Shown here in pieces: positions 1-11,738 of a stretch of DNA of 64,000 nucleotides. The notes below the pieces were generated by a model that was given only the letters and a program-made list of their open reading frames with translations, ran no database searches and was not told where the DNA came from. This stretch comes from Strobilurus pachycystidiatus (taxonomy: Eukaryota; Basidiomycota; Agaricomycetes; Agaricales; Physalacriaceae). A program made the translations under genes and the position numbers. The DNA is taken from positions 806,001-870,000 of the forward strand of contig JAHLMK010000006.1 in the NCBI GenBank assembly GCA_019915135.1. Reading direction: 5' to 3'. The number at the start of each line of letters is the position of its first letter. Within the stretch, counting starts at the first letter, position 1.

Positions 1-2
1 CT

Positions 3-2051
3 CCCATTCCCGATATCTCTGAGGACTCTTTGGGTGCTCGCTCCACCAATCCCGAAGACGTCTCGTCTGGCATTCACTTGACTACTGCTGAGACGGAGCA
101 TCCTCAAAACCACGCTGCTGTGGAAGATGGAGATGACGAGGAAGAAGAAGACGAAGAAGTTGACGAGCTGGCAGACGATTCGGACTGTGCCAGAGTGAAC
201 CTCCTTCGCCAGAAGGCTGACAAGGATGAGCATCTTTGGTCCTCTGACTTTGAACAGGTCGATTGGAACTGGGGCGCCACAGGCGCACATGAGAGCGACT
301 CGGATGATGAGGATAGCGAGCCTCATGACAAGGAGGAGCTTGACGATATGGAGGACGATGAGCTCGACAAGGAGCTTAGTCTACCTATCGATGAGGCAGT
401 GCGTCGCATCACGGCTTACGAAGACGACGAACATGATCGTTCGGGTTTGAAGGCTTCGCGCGGCTCAAAGAGAGGCGTAAAATGTTCGTTCTTCCTTCTT
501 CATGATGCGTTATACTCAGTCATTTCAGATAAAACCAACGAGGCTCACACGGACCTCGACATGGAACCTCCCGCAAAGAAAGTCAAGACAGCGCCAAAAC
601 GCGGACGTCCATCTAAAGGTAGTTCATCGTGTCAGATATATTACATTTCTTCTGAAACTCCGCTGGCAGCACCACCACCTCTTCCAGCACTCGAGGAAGA
701 GGAGGAAGTCGAAGACTCCTTCGAGCTTGATTTTGTGATCCCATATAACGGTGCATTTGAAACTCATGGCGTCGACTCCGATGTCTCCTGGGAAGGATTT
801 CAGTGTGGTCTTGCTGATGCCATTGGCCTTCCTCGGAGACAGATATCCGAACTCTCTTTTGCCTATCGCTTTAGTACTGCCCTTCAGAAGGATCCATGGA
901 ACCATATTTCCACCGCTCGTCATTTCGAAAAGCTCGTGAAGAATGCACGGCCCATCTTGGCCGCACGTAAAAAGAACTCGAAGCCGTTCACCGTTCTCAT
1001 GAAGGATCTTGCCGCGGAAAAAGCAGAGAAGGCGGCGAAGGAGAAAAAGAGTCATGGTTCGGGAGCAAAGGATAATGGCAGAGGTAAAGGGAAATCCACT
1101 GCAAATAAGGTCTACTTTTGGTTAGGGTTGCAAAGATGAGATCTAACCAATCATTAGATGAAGAAACAGAGCGACACAGACGACGAAGACGGAGATGATA
1201 GTATCGACGAGACAAAGCCGGAGCAAATTGTCGCCAAGCTTCGTCGCCGAATTGATTCGGGAAGGACGCTCAGTCAATCGCAATGGGTTACTATCATCCA
1301 GGACGACAATCACTGCAATACCCACCATGGTCAGTACTGCGCAAAGATTCAAAACACATGTGTGCCGCTTGACATTCGGACGCAAAGTGCATGGGCCACA
1401 TTGATGGTATGTACTTACTTGTTGCCTTATCTGTACTCATTTGAGCCATAGACTCGTGGCTGGAAGTCGACAACAGTTCCGCCAGGACAACTCAAGCTCG
1501 AGGATACACTACACAGTAAGAAAAAATCCGACAAGCCGCTTGAGCAACCTTTGAGTGGTGATCCTTTTTCTACACCACATGGAACACCACACACTGCGAT
1601 GGGGCCGATGGGCTATGGTCATTATGCGTTGCCACCACCGTATTACCCACCACCACCAATGGATCACTATCGGACCCCAACCTTTGGACGTGGTTCACGG
1701 TCGTACCCAGATACTCTTCCCTCGTCTGATCCACCAGAGGAAGAGGAGGATATTCGAGTCTTTCCTACAATCAAGCAGTGGTTGAAGGATCTCGACGCTG
1801 GTGTCCGGGGCGAAGACGGGGATCATTTTGCACAGTTTGAAGATGATTTCGAGCTGCACAAGTATAAGCGCATTCAGGAGCTTGTTGATCCTTCCATGAA
1901 TGCAGAGGAGATGCTGCGGATGTGCGGAAAGATGGAGATGGGTACGGCGCGACGCTTGCTGACATATGCACGTCAAGATGTTGAACGAGTTCGTCATCAG
2001 TTGAAGCGGGCTCAACGGTCACAGAAGCATGGTATGCGTATTTATCGATAG
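3..2051 (+). CDS. acidic hypothetical protein, 5' end outside the window
   Basis: The reading frame is open at the left edge, so the start lies upstream. The product begins with long Asp/Glu-rich tracts, then an Arg/Lys stretch, a globular segment near 720-1020 with several Trp and aromatic residues, a second acidic Lys-rich part, a Pro/Tyr-rich linker and a C-terminal helical segment near 1760-2030. At least three short introns are needed (donors near 478, 620 and 1110; acceptors just before the next in-frame exons). I cannot name the family; similar acidic proteins with a C-terminal helical module are common in Agaricomycetes, where the role is unknown. A GT donor-like site sits at about 2031, a few codons before the stop and about 35 bp from the transposon, so the annotated C-terminus may be read-through into an intron and the original gene may have been longer. 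Confidence 0.6.
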
Positions 2052-2066
2052 ATAGATATGTATCTA

Positions 2067-3647
2067 GAAGACACCCCACTCGTATAGATAAATTGATCTA
2101 TGTATAACCACAATGACGATACCAACCCTCTGCGTTTGTTGAACCCACTGCCTCAAAGACAGCTTCATTGAGAAGTAAGTAGACATCTGTATCATCGGCT
2201 TCGGACATAGCTTCACGTAGAATACCACCATGTCTCCGTATATAAGCCTTGATGGCAGAGAAAGCCAGTTCAATTGGATTATAGTCCGGAGAATATGGTG
2301 GAAGAAAGATATATCGCATGCCACTGGAATGACATGGATTAGTTATCAAGAATACTGTAGAGAAGTCTGGCATGGTCGTACCGAGCTCGTATCATGTCAA
2401 GGATCTCAGGACACTTGTGTATGCGACAATTGTCCATGACAATCACAGAATTATCAAGTGGCCAAGGATTCATCTGTTGAAGGAGCCCATCAATGAAACG
2501 CTTGAACTTGACCTTGTCGAAAGAGCCTTCAACAACATCAAGAGCAAGGATTCCTCTTTGAGAAATGGCTGGGAGAATGGAGTATCTGGCAATATATATA
2601 TATAAGTTCATAGGCAAGAGAGAGTGAGATGAGACTGTAGTACCTGCGTCCTCGGATGAAGAAGACTTTACGGAATGCACGAGTTCCACGAATAGACCAC
2701 GCTCGATTACGATATGTTGTTCGCCGATCTGCAGCGCTTTCATCGACAAAGACAAGTTGTTGGGCAGTGTAATGGTTTCCAATCCGAGTAACATGGCGTG
2801 CACGTTTCAAGATATTGCGCTCTAGTGCATTGCGGGTAATCTATTGACAATCAGCGAGGTACAGTGACCAAATTGTGAGCAATAAACCTCCTTCATTGAG
2901 TATCCAGTTCGTTTGAGACTGTTCCATAGCGCAGTGTGGCTCACAGTCTTTCCGGTCATGTCTCTCACATTCTCTGCTAGCTCATCCAAGTAAATATTGG
3001 CTTCAGTATGGTCGACACAGCCCTGCAAGTACTGAATGATAGAATGAGCACAGATACGAGCATGGAAGGCATGGCAGTAGAGCATACCAGCATCTCATCA
3101 GCGGTAAGATGTCTTGGTCGCCCCCGAAGTTCGAATTCTGGTTTCGGTTTGACGGTTCTACCCGTTGCGCGCCAAGTCTGCATGATGCGCTCTTGCTGCC
3201 GAGTACTCACTCCAGTGAGGTACTGAATCCTGGTGTTGCCATATCCTTCTGCAACAAGACGCAGGACAACGTCAGCAAGAGCCTCCGGGACTTTGACACC
3301 CTTGGGCATCGTGGTAAGAGGCAAGTCGCGTCCGATCGCGGTTGTCACAGTGCGCAACATTGCCCGAAGTACCACTTCTGCACTGTTGCTCCGTAGCTCC
3401 TGAAATTTTGCGTGCACACTCAGTATACTAAAAGGCATGTACTAGTGCTGTCACGAAGCTCAACTCTCAAGAATTGATTTTTGAGAGCAGCAGGATGAGG
3501 TCGGGTATTGAGACTGAAATATCACGCGAGATAAAGCACCGTCCTCGCGGGCGATTGGCTGTGCACCCTGAGAGGCTTTGGGCGATATATATTGATCAAA
3601 AAATCAAGTGAAATGGTCAAGATTTGACGTAGTTATAGTGGGTGCAG
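2067..3647 (-). mobile_element. Tc1/mariner-like DNA transposon
   Basis: A DDE transposase gene nearly fills this interval. TA dinucleotides at 2065-2066 and 3648-3649 could be the target-site duplication. The inner ends carry a weak inverted match (ACACCCCACT on the left against GCACCCACT on the complement of the right end). The terminal repeats are short and imperfect, so the exact ends are tentative. The element lies between two genes that both run towards it. Confidence 0.55.
2098..3309 (-). CDS. Tc1/mariner-like (DDE_3) transposase, intron-containing
   Basis: This encodes a cut-and-paste transposase. From the N-terminus it has a helix-turn-helix region (start MPKGVKVPEA, then a resolvase-like repeat ending LRGRPRHLTADEM), a second HTH (around TGKTVSHTALWNSLKR), and the DDE core. 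The first Asp is in VFVDESAADRRT, the second in VIVMDNCRIHK, and the acidic third residue in YSPDYNPIELAFSAIK, which is the usual fungal DDE_3 signature. Several short introns separate these blocks (near 3070, 2830-2890, 2590-2640 and 2345). The ATG at 3309 is preferred because homology starts there; an in-frame upstream ATG is less likely. All three acidic residues are present, so the enzyme could be active, although I cannot confirm every splice. Confidence 0.8.
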
Positions 3648-3650
3648 TAT

Positions 3651-4596
3651 TTACGGCCAAAATGATCGCAAATCGCACGCGCGCCCGAAAAGGCAGGCTC
3701 CGCCAACTTTTTCGGAAACTGCAATAACGCGCAGGGCAGAGCCGAGCATTCCTGCACCTAGGCCCCAACTCCGATCTTCCCAACTGAACAAATTCATTGC
3801 TCCATGAGACGCTTGATAGACAGTCATCGGCACCTTCATACCGTCAATCCACCGGCGCAACAACTCGACGGACTGCAGCCCGTCTTGGCCCGTCGTCAAA
3901 TCATACAAAAACTCCCCGACGAGGGAAGTTATAGCTTTGATGTTCCTCACTGCGGTGCGCATATGGGAAGGAACATGCAGGCGATTGCGGAGGGGAACGC
4001 CGTGCGCGTGAGACTTGGATTCAAACGCGTCCAGCATGGACTGAGCTCTGGCGTCTTTATCCAGGGCACACAGCGTGATGATACCTGAGATGTTCTCCTC
4101 CAAGAGTCGTTGGCGTCCTTCAGGCATATGTGGATTAGGGTTCCGGATAGAGTTGGATTGATATAGATGGATGGTGGGGAAGTGGTCGAGGAAAGCAAGC
4201 TGTATCACCGTGTCGCCGCGTCGCTCAAAGGCGCGCGCGACGCCTAGGGTGATCATGCTCGAGCCGGAGTACCCTGCAAAGCGGTAGGGACCCATAGGCT
4301 GCTCGGCTTTTATGCGGGCACAGTAGAAGTTGACGAGATCGGCGAAGCAAGTCATGGGCGTTTCGTCGGTGATCTGGACTGTCCAAAGGGCGGTAGTGAA
4401 GACAGTTTGGTACTTGACAAATTCGAGGGCGAGACCGCCTGCGCCTGGAAGGAGTTCAATGACACGGCTTAGAAACTTGGATGGAGGAGATCTCACCATG
4501 GAAAAGGATGAGAGGAGGTTCTCCAGATCCAAGAACAAGTTTGGTGATTGTCCTTGGAGATTCGGTATGATTCACCGGGTAGTACGAGGAGAGCAT
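3651..4596 (-). CDS. stand-alone polyketide-type thioesterase (alpha/beta hydrolase)
   Basis: The product resembles the C-terminal thioesterase domain of fungal polyketide and orsellinic-acid-type synthases, enzymes that release the chain from the carrier protein. Starting at the ATG at 4596 and removing an intron (GTGAGATC..TTCCAG, about 4495-4446) gives the oxyanion-hole motif ILFHGAGGLALEF. The nucleophile elbow follows as RFAGYSGSSM, then LAFLDHFPT. There is no ketosynthase, acyltransferase or carrier domain in the next several kilobases upstream, so it is a solo domain of roughly 280 residues. The C-terminus reads VGGACLFGR where a GGH-type catalytic His is usual, and the stop lies three bases beyond the putative transposon end. 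It may be truncated or inactive. Confidence 0.7.
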
Positions 4597-6380
4597 GGTA
4601 GGAGAGTAGAGCAGATGATCCCTGTACGCCGAGGCTACAGCATCTTATACAGTGAACGGCTGATGCTTGCCAGCGATGGGTATGTACATTGAACGTAAGA
4701 CTTTGTCAAGTCATTCCTCGGTACAGAATAGCATGCTGTGCTGATCACGGTCGAGTACTAGGGAGAGAACCGCTTTGAGTATAAGCTTACCCGACTACGC
4801 CACGGTATCATCGATACGACGGTGTTTTGGCTTTCCCCTGGACGGGTTCTTCCCGGGTTTGTAAGACCATGCTCACAAATTTGAAATGAGACACTGAAAG
4901 AAGCAGATGTCATAGTGTCATCAGGTCGGGGTCCTGTGCGGACGGCGAGTCCATGGTGAGTATAACTACTGAATGAGTGTCAGTGTTCACTTCGTACATG
5001 CACGAGGAGGTGAAACTCGAGGACAGAGATAGAATCGGACCTCAGCGGGTAATACGTCCAGTCATGCTGTGATTGACGTCGATTCGCAGTGGTGCTGGAA
5101 GCTGTCCAGTTACACGTAGAGAGAGACCCATCCGCTTTGATCGCCTGAGTTCAGGGTCTGACTTTGGTGTCGCATAGCGTCCGCGACAGAGGAGTGTTCA
5201 TTGCCATAGGGCTGATAGCGCGCTTTCCGGGCTGAGAGTAGTGGTACTCAATTCCAGTTTATTTCGCCAGTTTATTTTTGATAACCCTGAGCATATTCCG
5301 ACTGCGTCAACAGGGTCATCCCCACGACGTAGACTCCGAGATGAGCTTCCGTCGCCTGTGAGCCGGGATTTTTGCTGGCTGAATGGTCTTGATTCAACGC
5401 ACCGAGGACCAACTTGAACGAACAGAAACGGTTGGCTAAACCCAAAGTTACTGGGAGGGAAATCTGTGGTCACGGACGCGCCCTGGACGCGGCACGGCGC
5501 GGCGCTCAGGGATTCACAAGAGGTGGGCAGGGTTATCAAAAATAAACTGGCGAAATAAACTGGAAGTGAGTACCACTAGTACGAGGAAGAGGCACGAACT
5601 CTTGGCATCCCACGAACGCGTGGCATGATCATGATGATGCATCCGCATTAGAACTTCGGCAGATGCCGATCGTGAAAATACCTGCTGTGCCTGGTTCAGC
5701 CTGTAGCGTTCTGGATAAGTTCGCTTGCCATGGAATTTTAGTCGGGAGCTACTGTAGTTACTCAATCACCTCATGCCTGATACTCCCCCTTTTTTTGAAG
5801 CGTGTCAAGGAACGCACAGACTGAGAGGGACAAATTTCCCGATCTACTCTGCCAGTGCCTGATGATCGGCCAACTGTGGCGCACCCTAAATGATTTCCTC
5901 TGCTATGTTGCGTAGCTTTTTTGAAAAAGACACACGTCAGGCCGCAGATCATTGAATAGACTATTTGTCCGTCTCAGTCCGTGTCAGATCGGTACTTCGC
6001 CCCGCATGTCTGGAACTGTCCGGACTGCCAGTAAAAATAGTAACCGCCCTCCCCACGGCGCTTTGCAACGTCGGTAGATTCTGAGATAACGTGAATGTAG
6101 ACAGTGGCCTTCTATACGATGACTTCATAGCGCAGTTCTGAGCATGCGAACATGGCAACCTACCCTGCAACTGCGACACAGATTCAGATGCAACTGTGGC
6201 ATCATGGTCGCTGATTGGTTTGGAAGCACAGTCGTTCCCCTCTGATAGAACAAATGCACTTTCGGAAGAGGCCGTGCTTCGACCGTAGCAAGACCGGTGG
6301 CGCTCTAGAGACTAGCATACACGCGGATATATACAACATACATACATTTTGAGTTACACGCCAAGATAGTGGATACGTTC
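4597..6380. other. gene-poor region
   Basis: No frame here shows a recognisable domain or a convincing exon chain. The only clear structure is the inverted-repeat element at 5241-5576. Open frames in this interval are short and many use non-ATG starts. Confidence 0.6.
5241..5576. mobile_element. MITE with 49-bp terminal inverted repeats and TA target duplication
   Basis: Left arm 5241-5289 (begins GTGGTACTCAATTCCAG) and right arm 5528-5576 (ends CTGGAAGTGAGTACCAC) are reverse complements over 49 bp with one mismatch. TA flanks both sides (5239-5240 and 5577-5578), the duplication typical of the Tc1/mariner superfamily. Each arm holds an internal direct repeat of CCAGTTTATTT. The 238-bp interior has no transposase, so the element is non-autonomous. 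Its ends do not obviously match those of the element at 2067-3647. Confidence 0.88.
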
Positions 6381-7705
6381 TCATTTCTTGTGTGAGAAGA
6401 TATCCTGAGAAGCCGAAACCGAGATTTGCGTCAACTTGAATTCCTCCGGTTGACTTGTCACCTGGCGCAACGATCTTCGTCGCGTGCTACCGGAGCCATA
6501 ACTCCTGCTGCTCGGCAGCTCAGGACCTGCGTCCTGCCGGCGCTGGAAATGCACGAGCACGATGATCGCGTCGGATGATATACACTGAAAAGCATCAGCA
6601 AAGATTGCTCGCCTGAAGATGTACAAGAGGCTGACCTGAATTTGGGGATACATTACGAAGAACAGGATGAAGCCGGGATTCCTGATCCCAAAAAGAACCA
6701 CGAAGATGAGGGTGATTAGAGCGTATGGCGCAGCACTTTCAACCACGATCCTCATGACCTGTGTATACACGGTTCCGTGGCTTAGTCCCAGATTTCTCCG
6801 TGCCCGGTTACGAGCGCGGAGAAGGCGCCAAAGAATCAGAGCCGTGAGAGAGACGTTGAGCACGAGCGAAAGTATGAAGTAGACCAGCATTCCGTTAGTC
6901 ACTGCGGAACGAGCGAGTCCGGAAACTAAATCGGGTGCCACTACGTTGATGGTTGCAAACAACGAAAAAACTATGTGACATCAGTCAGTACGCACAGCTG
7001 GGAGACAGAACGTCCGGCTTGACATACGAATGGCGGTGATGAGCATCATCACAGGGACCACAACGACATACCAGTTCCTCTCCCAGATGATGAAGGCTCG
7101 GTATATCTGTTCGTAAAAGACTTGAGCAAAGGAAGACGGACAGTCAACAAGAAGACATACCACCAATAGATCGACAAGAAATGTGAGAGCTATCATTGAG
7201 ATGTCCACTGCAACACGTATCGGCAGGAACTGCTCCGCAACCAAAAAAACCGAAGCACCTAAATCGGTTGAGAACAAGAGACGACGGCTATCTTGCGACG
7301 CGCGAGGCTCACCACCAGGGTATTCACGAAAATCGATCCAGGCCATCTGGTCAAACTTGACGGTGGCCGCATAGTTGAGGCTAGCGAGCGCGAACAGCGC
7401 TGTGGTATATGCCTGTAGCCCCCAAGAGAATTTAGGTGCTTTGACCAGGTATTTCGTACACGCGCAGAAGAACACGAAGTGTATGCCTAATATGATATCT
7501 TTTAGAGCCGGCAACGACAGAAAGCTCGAGACGAACCATAGGCGAAGGCACCGAGATGCGCGCCAGCGAATGTGAGCCGTTCGGCTGGCAGCAAATTCAG
7601 ACCCGTGCTGTCAATGGTGGCATACTGCCCTAGCTCCGACGCGGGGATGGGACTTGGCAAGGGCGGGAGCAAGCCTGTCTCAGTGGCAGCAGCAGCGGAG
7701 TCCAT
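6381..7705 (-). CDS. multi-pass membrane protein, fungal 7-TM-like
   Basis: After an N-terminal Ser/Ala/Pro-rich segment the product carries about seven hydrophobic helices: ILGIHFVFFCACTKYL, AYTTALFALASLNYAA, a pair around VAVDISMIALTFLVDLLVVC, WYVVVVPVMMLITAI, MLVYFILSLVLNVSLTALIL, and YALITLIFVVLFGI followed by FILFFVMYPQIQ. The loop MAWIDFREYPGG and the basic LLRARNRARRN after TM5 match a family common in Agaricomycetes whose function is unknown. The cytosolic tail is Ser/Arg-rich. I place the start at the ATG at 7705 because the longer frame starts with TTG. Introns are inferred near 7503-7545 (unusually short), 6963-7020 and 6589-6640 (GTCAGC..TTTCAG). Confidence 0.65.
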
Positions 7706-9641
7706 AAGAGCAGGAAGGGGGGGATCTTCCAAGCTGCGACTGATTATAAGGGTATTCGGTCGTCAACCGTATGACTAAAATGTTCAGCTAAGTACGTTGG
7801 ACTGCCAGCGCGTCCATGAATTGAATTGGATGGGACTCGGAGATTAGGGCAATCAGGCTTCCTGTCCTTCGAATGTTTGGATGTTCCTCTCAAGAGCCTC
7901 GGAAGAGACCACCTGACAAAGGCACAATGTGGCAAGATCCTCCGTAAAAGTTGCGATGGAAACGTGAACACGGAACGTGATGAGAGTGTGAGAGAAATTA
8001 GGCTGGTTCGTTGGCTTGGCGCAGCTTGGCCAGTAGTGAGGTTCGAGTAACTCATGTTACTACCCACTATTGGGGTCAGGTTTGCTGAAAAAGAGAGCTT
8101 TGATAAGGTATCGTTATCTGAATACGCGTGCCAAGTGTCTGCGCGACGTAACGAAATCGATCTGTATTATCAATGAAAACAGGGCGCCGACGCGGAGGCT
8201 ATGGTACTACTGACCCACAGATTTTCGGTTCACAACTGCAACCGCCGATCTCTCTGAATCTCCTTGGCTCTGTTGATCGGTTGTTGTCAACTGTCGAATT
8301 TTAGTGTACCGACGCCTCCCGTCGCAGATCCAGAAAGGAAATTGGGCCCCTTTCAAAAATTGAATCCACGGTACCGACATTCGCCTTGTGCAATCGTCGA
8401 TGGGATAACTTATCTCGGAAGTATCTCCCGGGAGACAGTGGAAGTGTGACGCACAAACAGAAGACACCATCAGATTCTTGTTGAAGGTGGCGCCACAAAA
8501 CATGCGAGGTTATTCGGACGAGTATGGTGAGGAATCTGGGATGACGAGTCTTGGAAGTACCTGACCACGATGGTGGCGTAGACCGGGCCGACAGTACATG
8601 TAAGGCGTTCTGACGACCATGGTGAGTACCTGACACGATGGTGAATCCTTGGTGAGAAATATGGAGGTATCTGATCAAGATGGTAGGATAGTGGTGTAGA
8701 CCGGGGCGCCACAGTACATGCGACTGAGAAGGGCCACGCATGGTGAGTTTATCTAGAGTACCTGACCATGATGGTGGTGCAGATAACTTAGCTCGATGGA
8801 AGACAAGTGCCCATTCTCAAAAGACTCGGGGTATTGGGATGTCAGTGGGGTCGTACCAACATTCGAAGGTATTTCGTGGGTTTGCTCGGCTCCGAGAAGA
8901 GCGGTACGCAGGAGAGGGACCAGCCTAGGGAAATCAAGGATTCGAGGAATGTTAGCGACTTGCCAAGAAGCGACAGTCGCTGGCTACCTGCCGCCAAATC
9001 AAGAGCTCAAGTGCTCACCTCGTACATAAGTGAGTCGCAGCAGACGCCTCGTGGGCCCAAAGAAGACATATTGTCCCATAAAGTGCAAGCCTCACTGAAG
9101 GCCCAGCACTAAGTGACCCTCATGTGGCGCACAATGGTCTGATCTAGGATCTGGGCGAAAGAGAGTTAATGATGCGCTTATATCACGGCACCTATGCAGT
9201 CAGGTATATATAGCTCGTCGGCCCACCTAGACTAAAACACGGATGCATGGACCGAAGACGCCCGACTCCCCCGCCCAACGACGCGATCAAGCTATTTTGG
9301 CTACAAACGAGAGATCTCCAACAGTCGCGTTTGAGCGGGTCTTTTGGCGCTGACCGTCGGCGTTGGCGAAGAACACTCTTCGCGTACAGATTACCTCAGT
9401 CAGGAGCAGGTTAGGAGCCAAACTGTGCATCGTGTCCGTCCCGGCGCCGCCTGCACAGCCGCTGAACCTGTTAAATGCTTTCCTCACCACGATGTACACC
9501 GCTCTCCGCGCTGAGCACCGCTTGCGAGACTTGTTATCGGACCCTCGACATCTCCATGATGGTCGCGCAGATATATTATACCTCGCCGCCTAACACTGAC
9601 AAATACCATCTTCGTCCCAACTCTCGCGTGCCGAGTCGATA
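7706..9641. other. long intergenic region upstream of calcineurin A
   Basis: No domain or plausible multi-exon gene was recognised on either strand. It contains the degenerate short repeats at 8557-8785. The last few hundred bases should include the calcineurin promoter; an AT-rich TATATATTATACC tract lies about 60 bp before that ATG. Confidence 0.5.
8557..8785. repeat. degenerate direct repeats of a GTACCTGACCAYGATGGTG unit
   Basis: Variants of a GTACCTGACCACGATGGTG word begin at 8557, 8626, 8667 and 8758. Two of them are followed by a second shared word, GTAGACCGGG-CG-CACAGTACATG in outline. Spacing is irregular (69, 41 and 91 bp), so this is a decayed tandem array rather than a clean minisatellite. 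Confidence 0.55.
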
Positions 9642-11738
9642 ATGTCGTCGTCGCTGCAGCCGGTCATGGAGGCGCCGTCGTCGAGGCCACGGCCGATGTC
9701 TGGAAACACGAGGGAGCGCCAGGTGCCCAATGTGTGTATTGCCGAATCATATGTACCCCACCCGGCCGATATCTGACTGGCGCAGGTCCCGCCGCCGCGC
9801 ACGACGACGCCGCCGGACGAGCAGTTCTACGTCACCGGCGAGGACGGCATGGTCCGCCCGAATCCGCCCCTCCTGCGCGACCACTTCTTCCAGGAAGGGC
9901 GCCTCACCGAGATCCAGGCCATGTTCATATTGGAGCGGGCGACACAGCTGCTCAGCCGCGAGCCGAACCTCGTCAAAGTGAAGAGCCCAGTCACTAGTAT
10001 GTTGCTCAACTCCATCTTGCTGTACACACCCTCAATGTTGCACAGTTTGCGGTGATATACACGGCCAATATGTTTGTCGCCTTCTGTTCGACACAGTTAC
10101 GCTCCGCTAACGCGTCGGGCAGTACGATCTCATGAAATTATTCGACGTCGGAGGCTCTCTGGATGATAACTGCTATCTATTCCTTGGCGACTATGTCGAT
10201 CGAGGCTGCTTCAGCATCGAGGTGTGCGCCCCACTTATCTATATCAATATCCGGCTAACGACCACCCCAGTGTCTGTTGTATCTGTATACTCTCAAACTG
10301 TGCTATCCCTTAAAATTTGTGCTATTACGCGGCAACCACGAGTGCCGACATCTAACAGAATATTTTACATTCAAAAAAGAATGTCAGTCGTCTTCTCTTC
10401 GTTCTTCGACTTTGACTTAGTTTCCCTAGGCCTACATAAGTACTCCTCACAGGTGTACGAGGCATGTGTAATGTCCTTCCAGGCTCTTCCCATCGCTGCT
10501 GTGGTGGACGACCGCTTCTTCTGCGTCCATGGGGGTATTTCCCCGGAACTAATGACATTGGACGACATCAATCGCCTGAACCGCTTCGAGGAACCGGGCT
10601 CCAAAGGACTGTTGTGCGATCTGCTATGGTCTGATCCCGTTGCAAATTATGGACATGAGGAGGAGCCCTCTCATAGTTCCGCCCCTTTAGCACCGGGAAC
10701 AACTTTCCTTCACAATGCCACACGAGGCTGCTCCTACTATTTCACGTTCGTCGCTCAATCTTCGACGGATTGTCATGAGCTGACGATTCCACATTCTAGA
10801 TACGCCGCTGCGTGCCAATTCCTTGACCGCACCAATTTGTTGGGCATTATTCGGGGGCATGAGGCACAAGACGCGGGCTACACGATGCACCGCAAGACGC
10901 CGTCGAAGAAGTTCCCCTCCGTCATCACCATATTCTCCGCCCCGAACTACCTCGACGCATACCACAACCGCGGCGCCGTCATCAAGTACGCCAACAAGAA
11001 CATCACGATCCGGCAGTACAACTCCTCCTCGCACCCTTACTGGCTGCCCAACTTCATGGACGCGTTCACGTGGAGTCTGCCCTTTGTCGGGGCGAAGATC
11101 GCGGATATGCTCCTGGCGGTGCTGAGCGTGTGCAGCTCGGAGGAGCTCACGGAGGAGTCGTCCGAGTCGGAGAGCGAGGAGCCGATGGTGGACTCGAAGG
11201 GCGTGGACGTCGAGCAGAGGCGGCAGCAGATCCGGAACAAGATCCTCGCGGTGGGGAAGATGCAGCGGGTCTTCCAGCTCCTGCGCGAGGAGGCCGAGTC
11301 CGCGACCGAGCTCACTGGCTTGGGCGCGCCCAAGCGCTTTGGATCGGACGCGCTGGGTGTTCAGCAGGTCGGGAGGAGCTTTAGGAACTTTGACGATGCG
11401 TGCGTGTTTCTTTAGACTATCCCGCGAGCGAAATGACTCTGACCCGCCTTCCTGCTTTGTATAGGCGCCAATCCGACTTGGCGAACGAGCGCCTGCCGCT
11501 GTACCACGACAACGGGCCGCCGTCACCCGCTGGGGTGTTCCCTGTGCCGAGTATGAAGATCGCGTCCAGGACTAGTGGGACGGATGCGGATAGCTCGTTG
11601 AACATGGAGTACTTTATACGCAAGGCGCTGGAAGACGATACGGGGGATGAGCTCGTTGAGGCGCTTGCGGAGAAGTTGGCGAAGACAAGGCGGGTTACGG
11701 GGAGGCCTGGGGCGTTGAAGAGGTTTGAGACGACGTAA
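9642..11738 (+). CDS. CNA1: calcineurin A, serine/threonine phosphatase PP2B catalytic subunit
   Basis: This is the Ca2+/calmodulin-activated phosphatase that dephosphorylates targets such as Crz1-type factors in stress and growth signalling. Eight exons join in frame (9642-9731, 9786-9996, 10046-10071, 10123-10221, 10271-10382, 10430-10745, 10800-11399, 11465-11738) to 575 residues, a normal length. Metal-site motifs are all present: CGDIHGQY near 103, GDYVDRG near 131, RGNHE near 162, CVHGG, and [11 protein letters not shown]. The calmodulin-binding helix is [14 protein letters not shown], followed by a typical C-terminal tail. An acidic Ser/Glu stretch (SSESESEEP) lies before it. The third exon is only 26 bp. 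A 279-residue frame on the opposite strand is a shadow of GC-rich codons. Identity is very secure; only the shortest-exon boundaries are hand-read. Confidence 0.96.

Noticed and set aside
5198..5539. A 113-codon frame through the MITE
   Set aside because: Runs through the inverted-repeat arm and has no homology-like motif; the DNA structure explains the sequence.
10687..11526. A 279-codon frame on the minus strand
   Set aside because: Lies antisense to the last exons of calcineurin A in GC-rich sequence with no domain; a shadow of the real gene.
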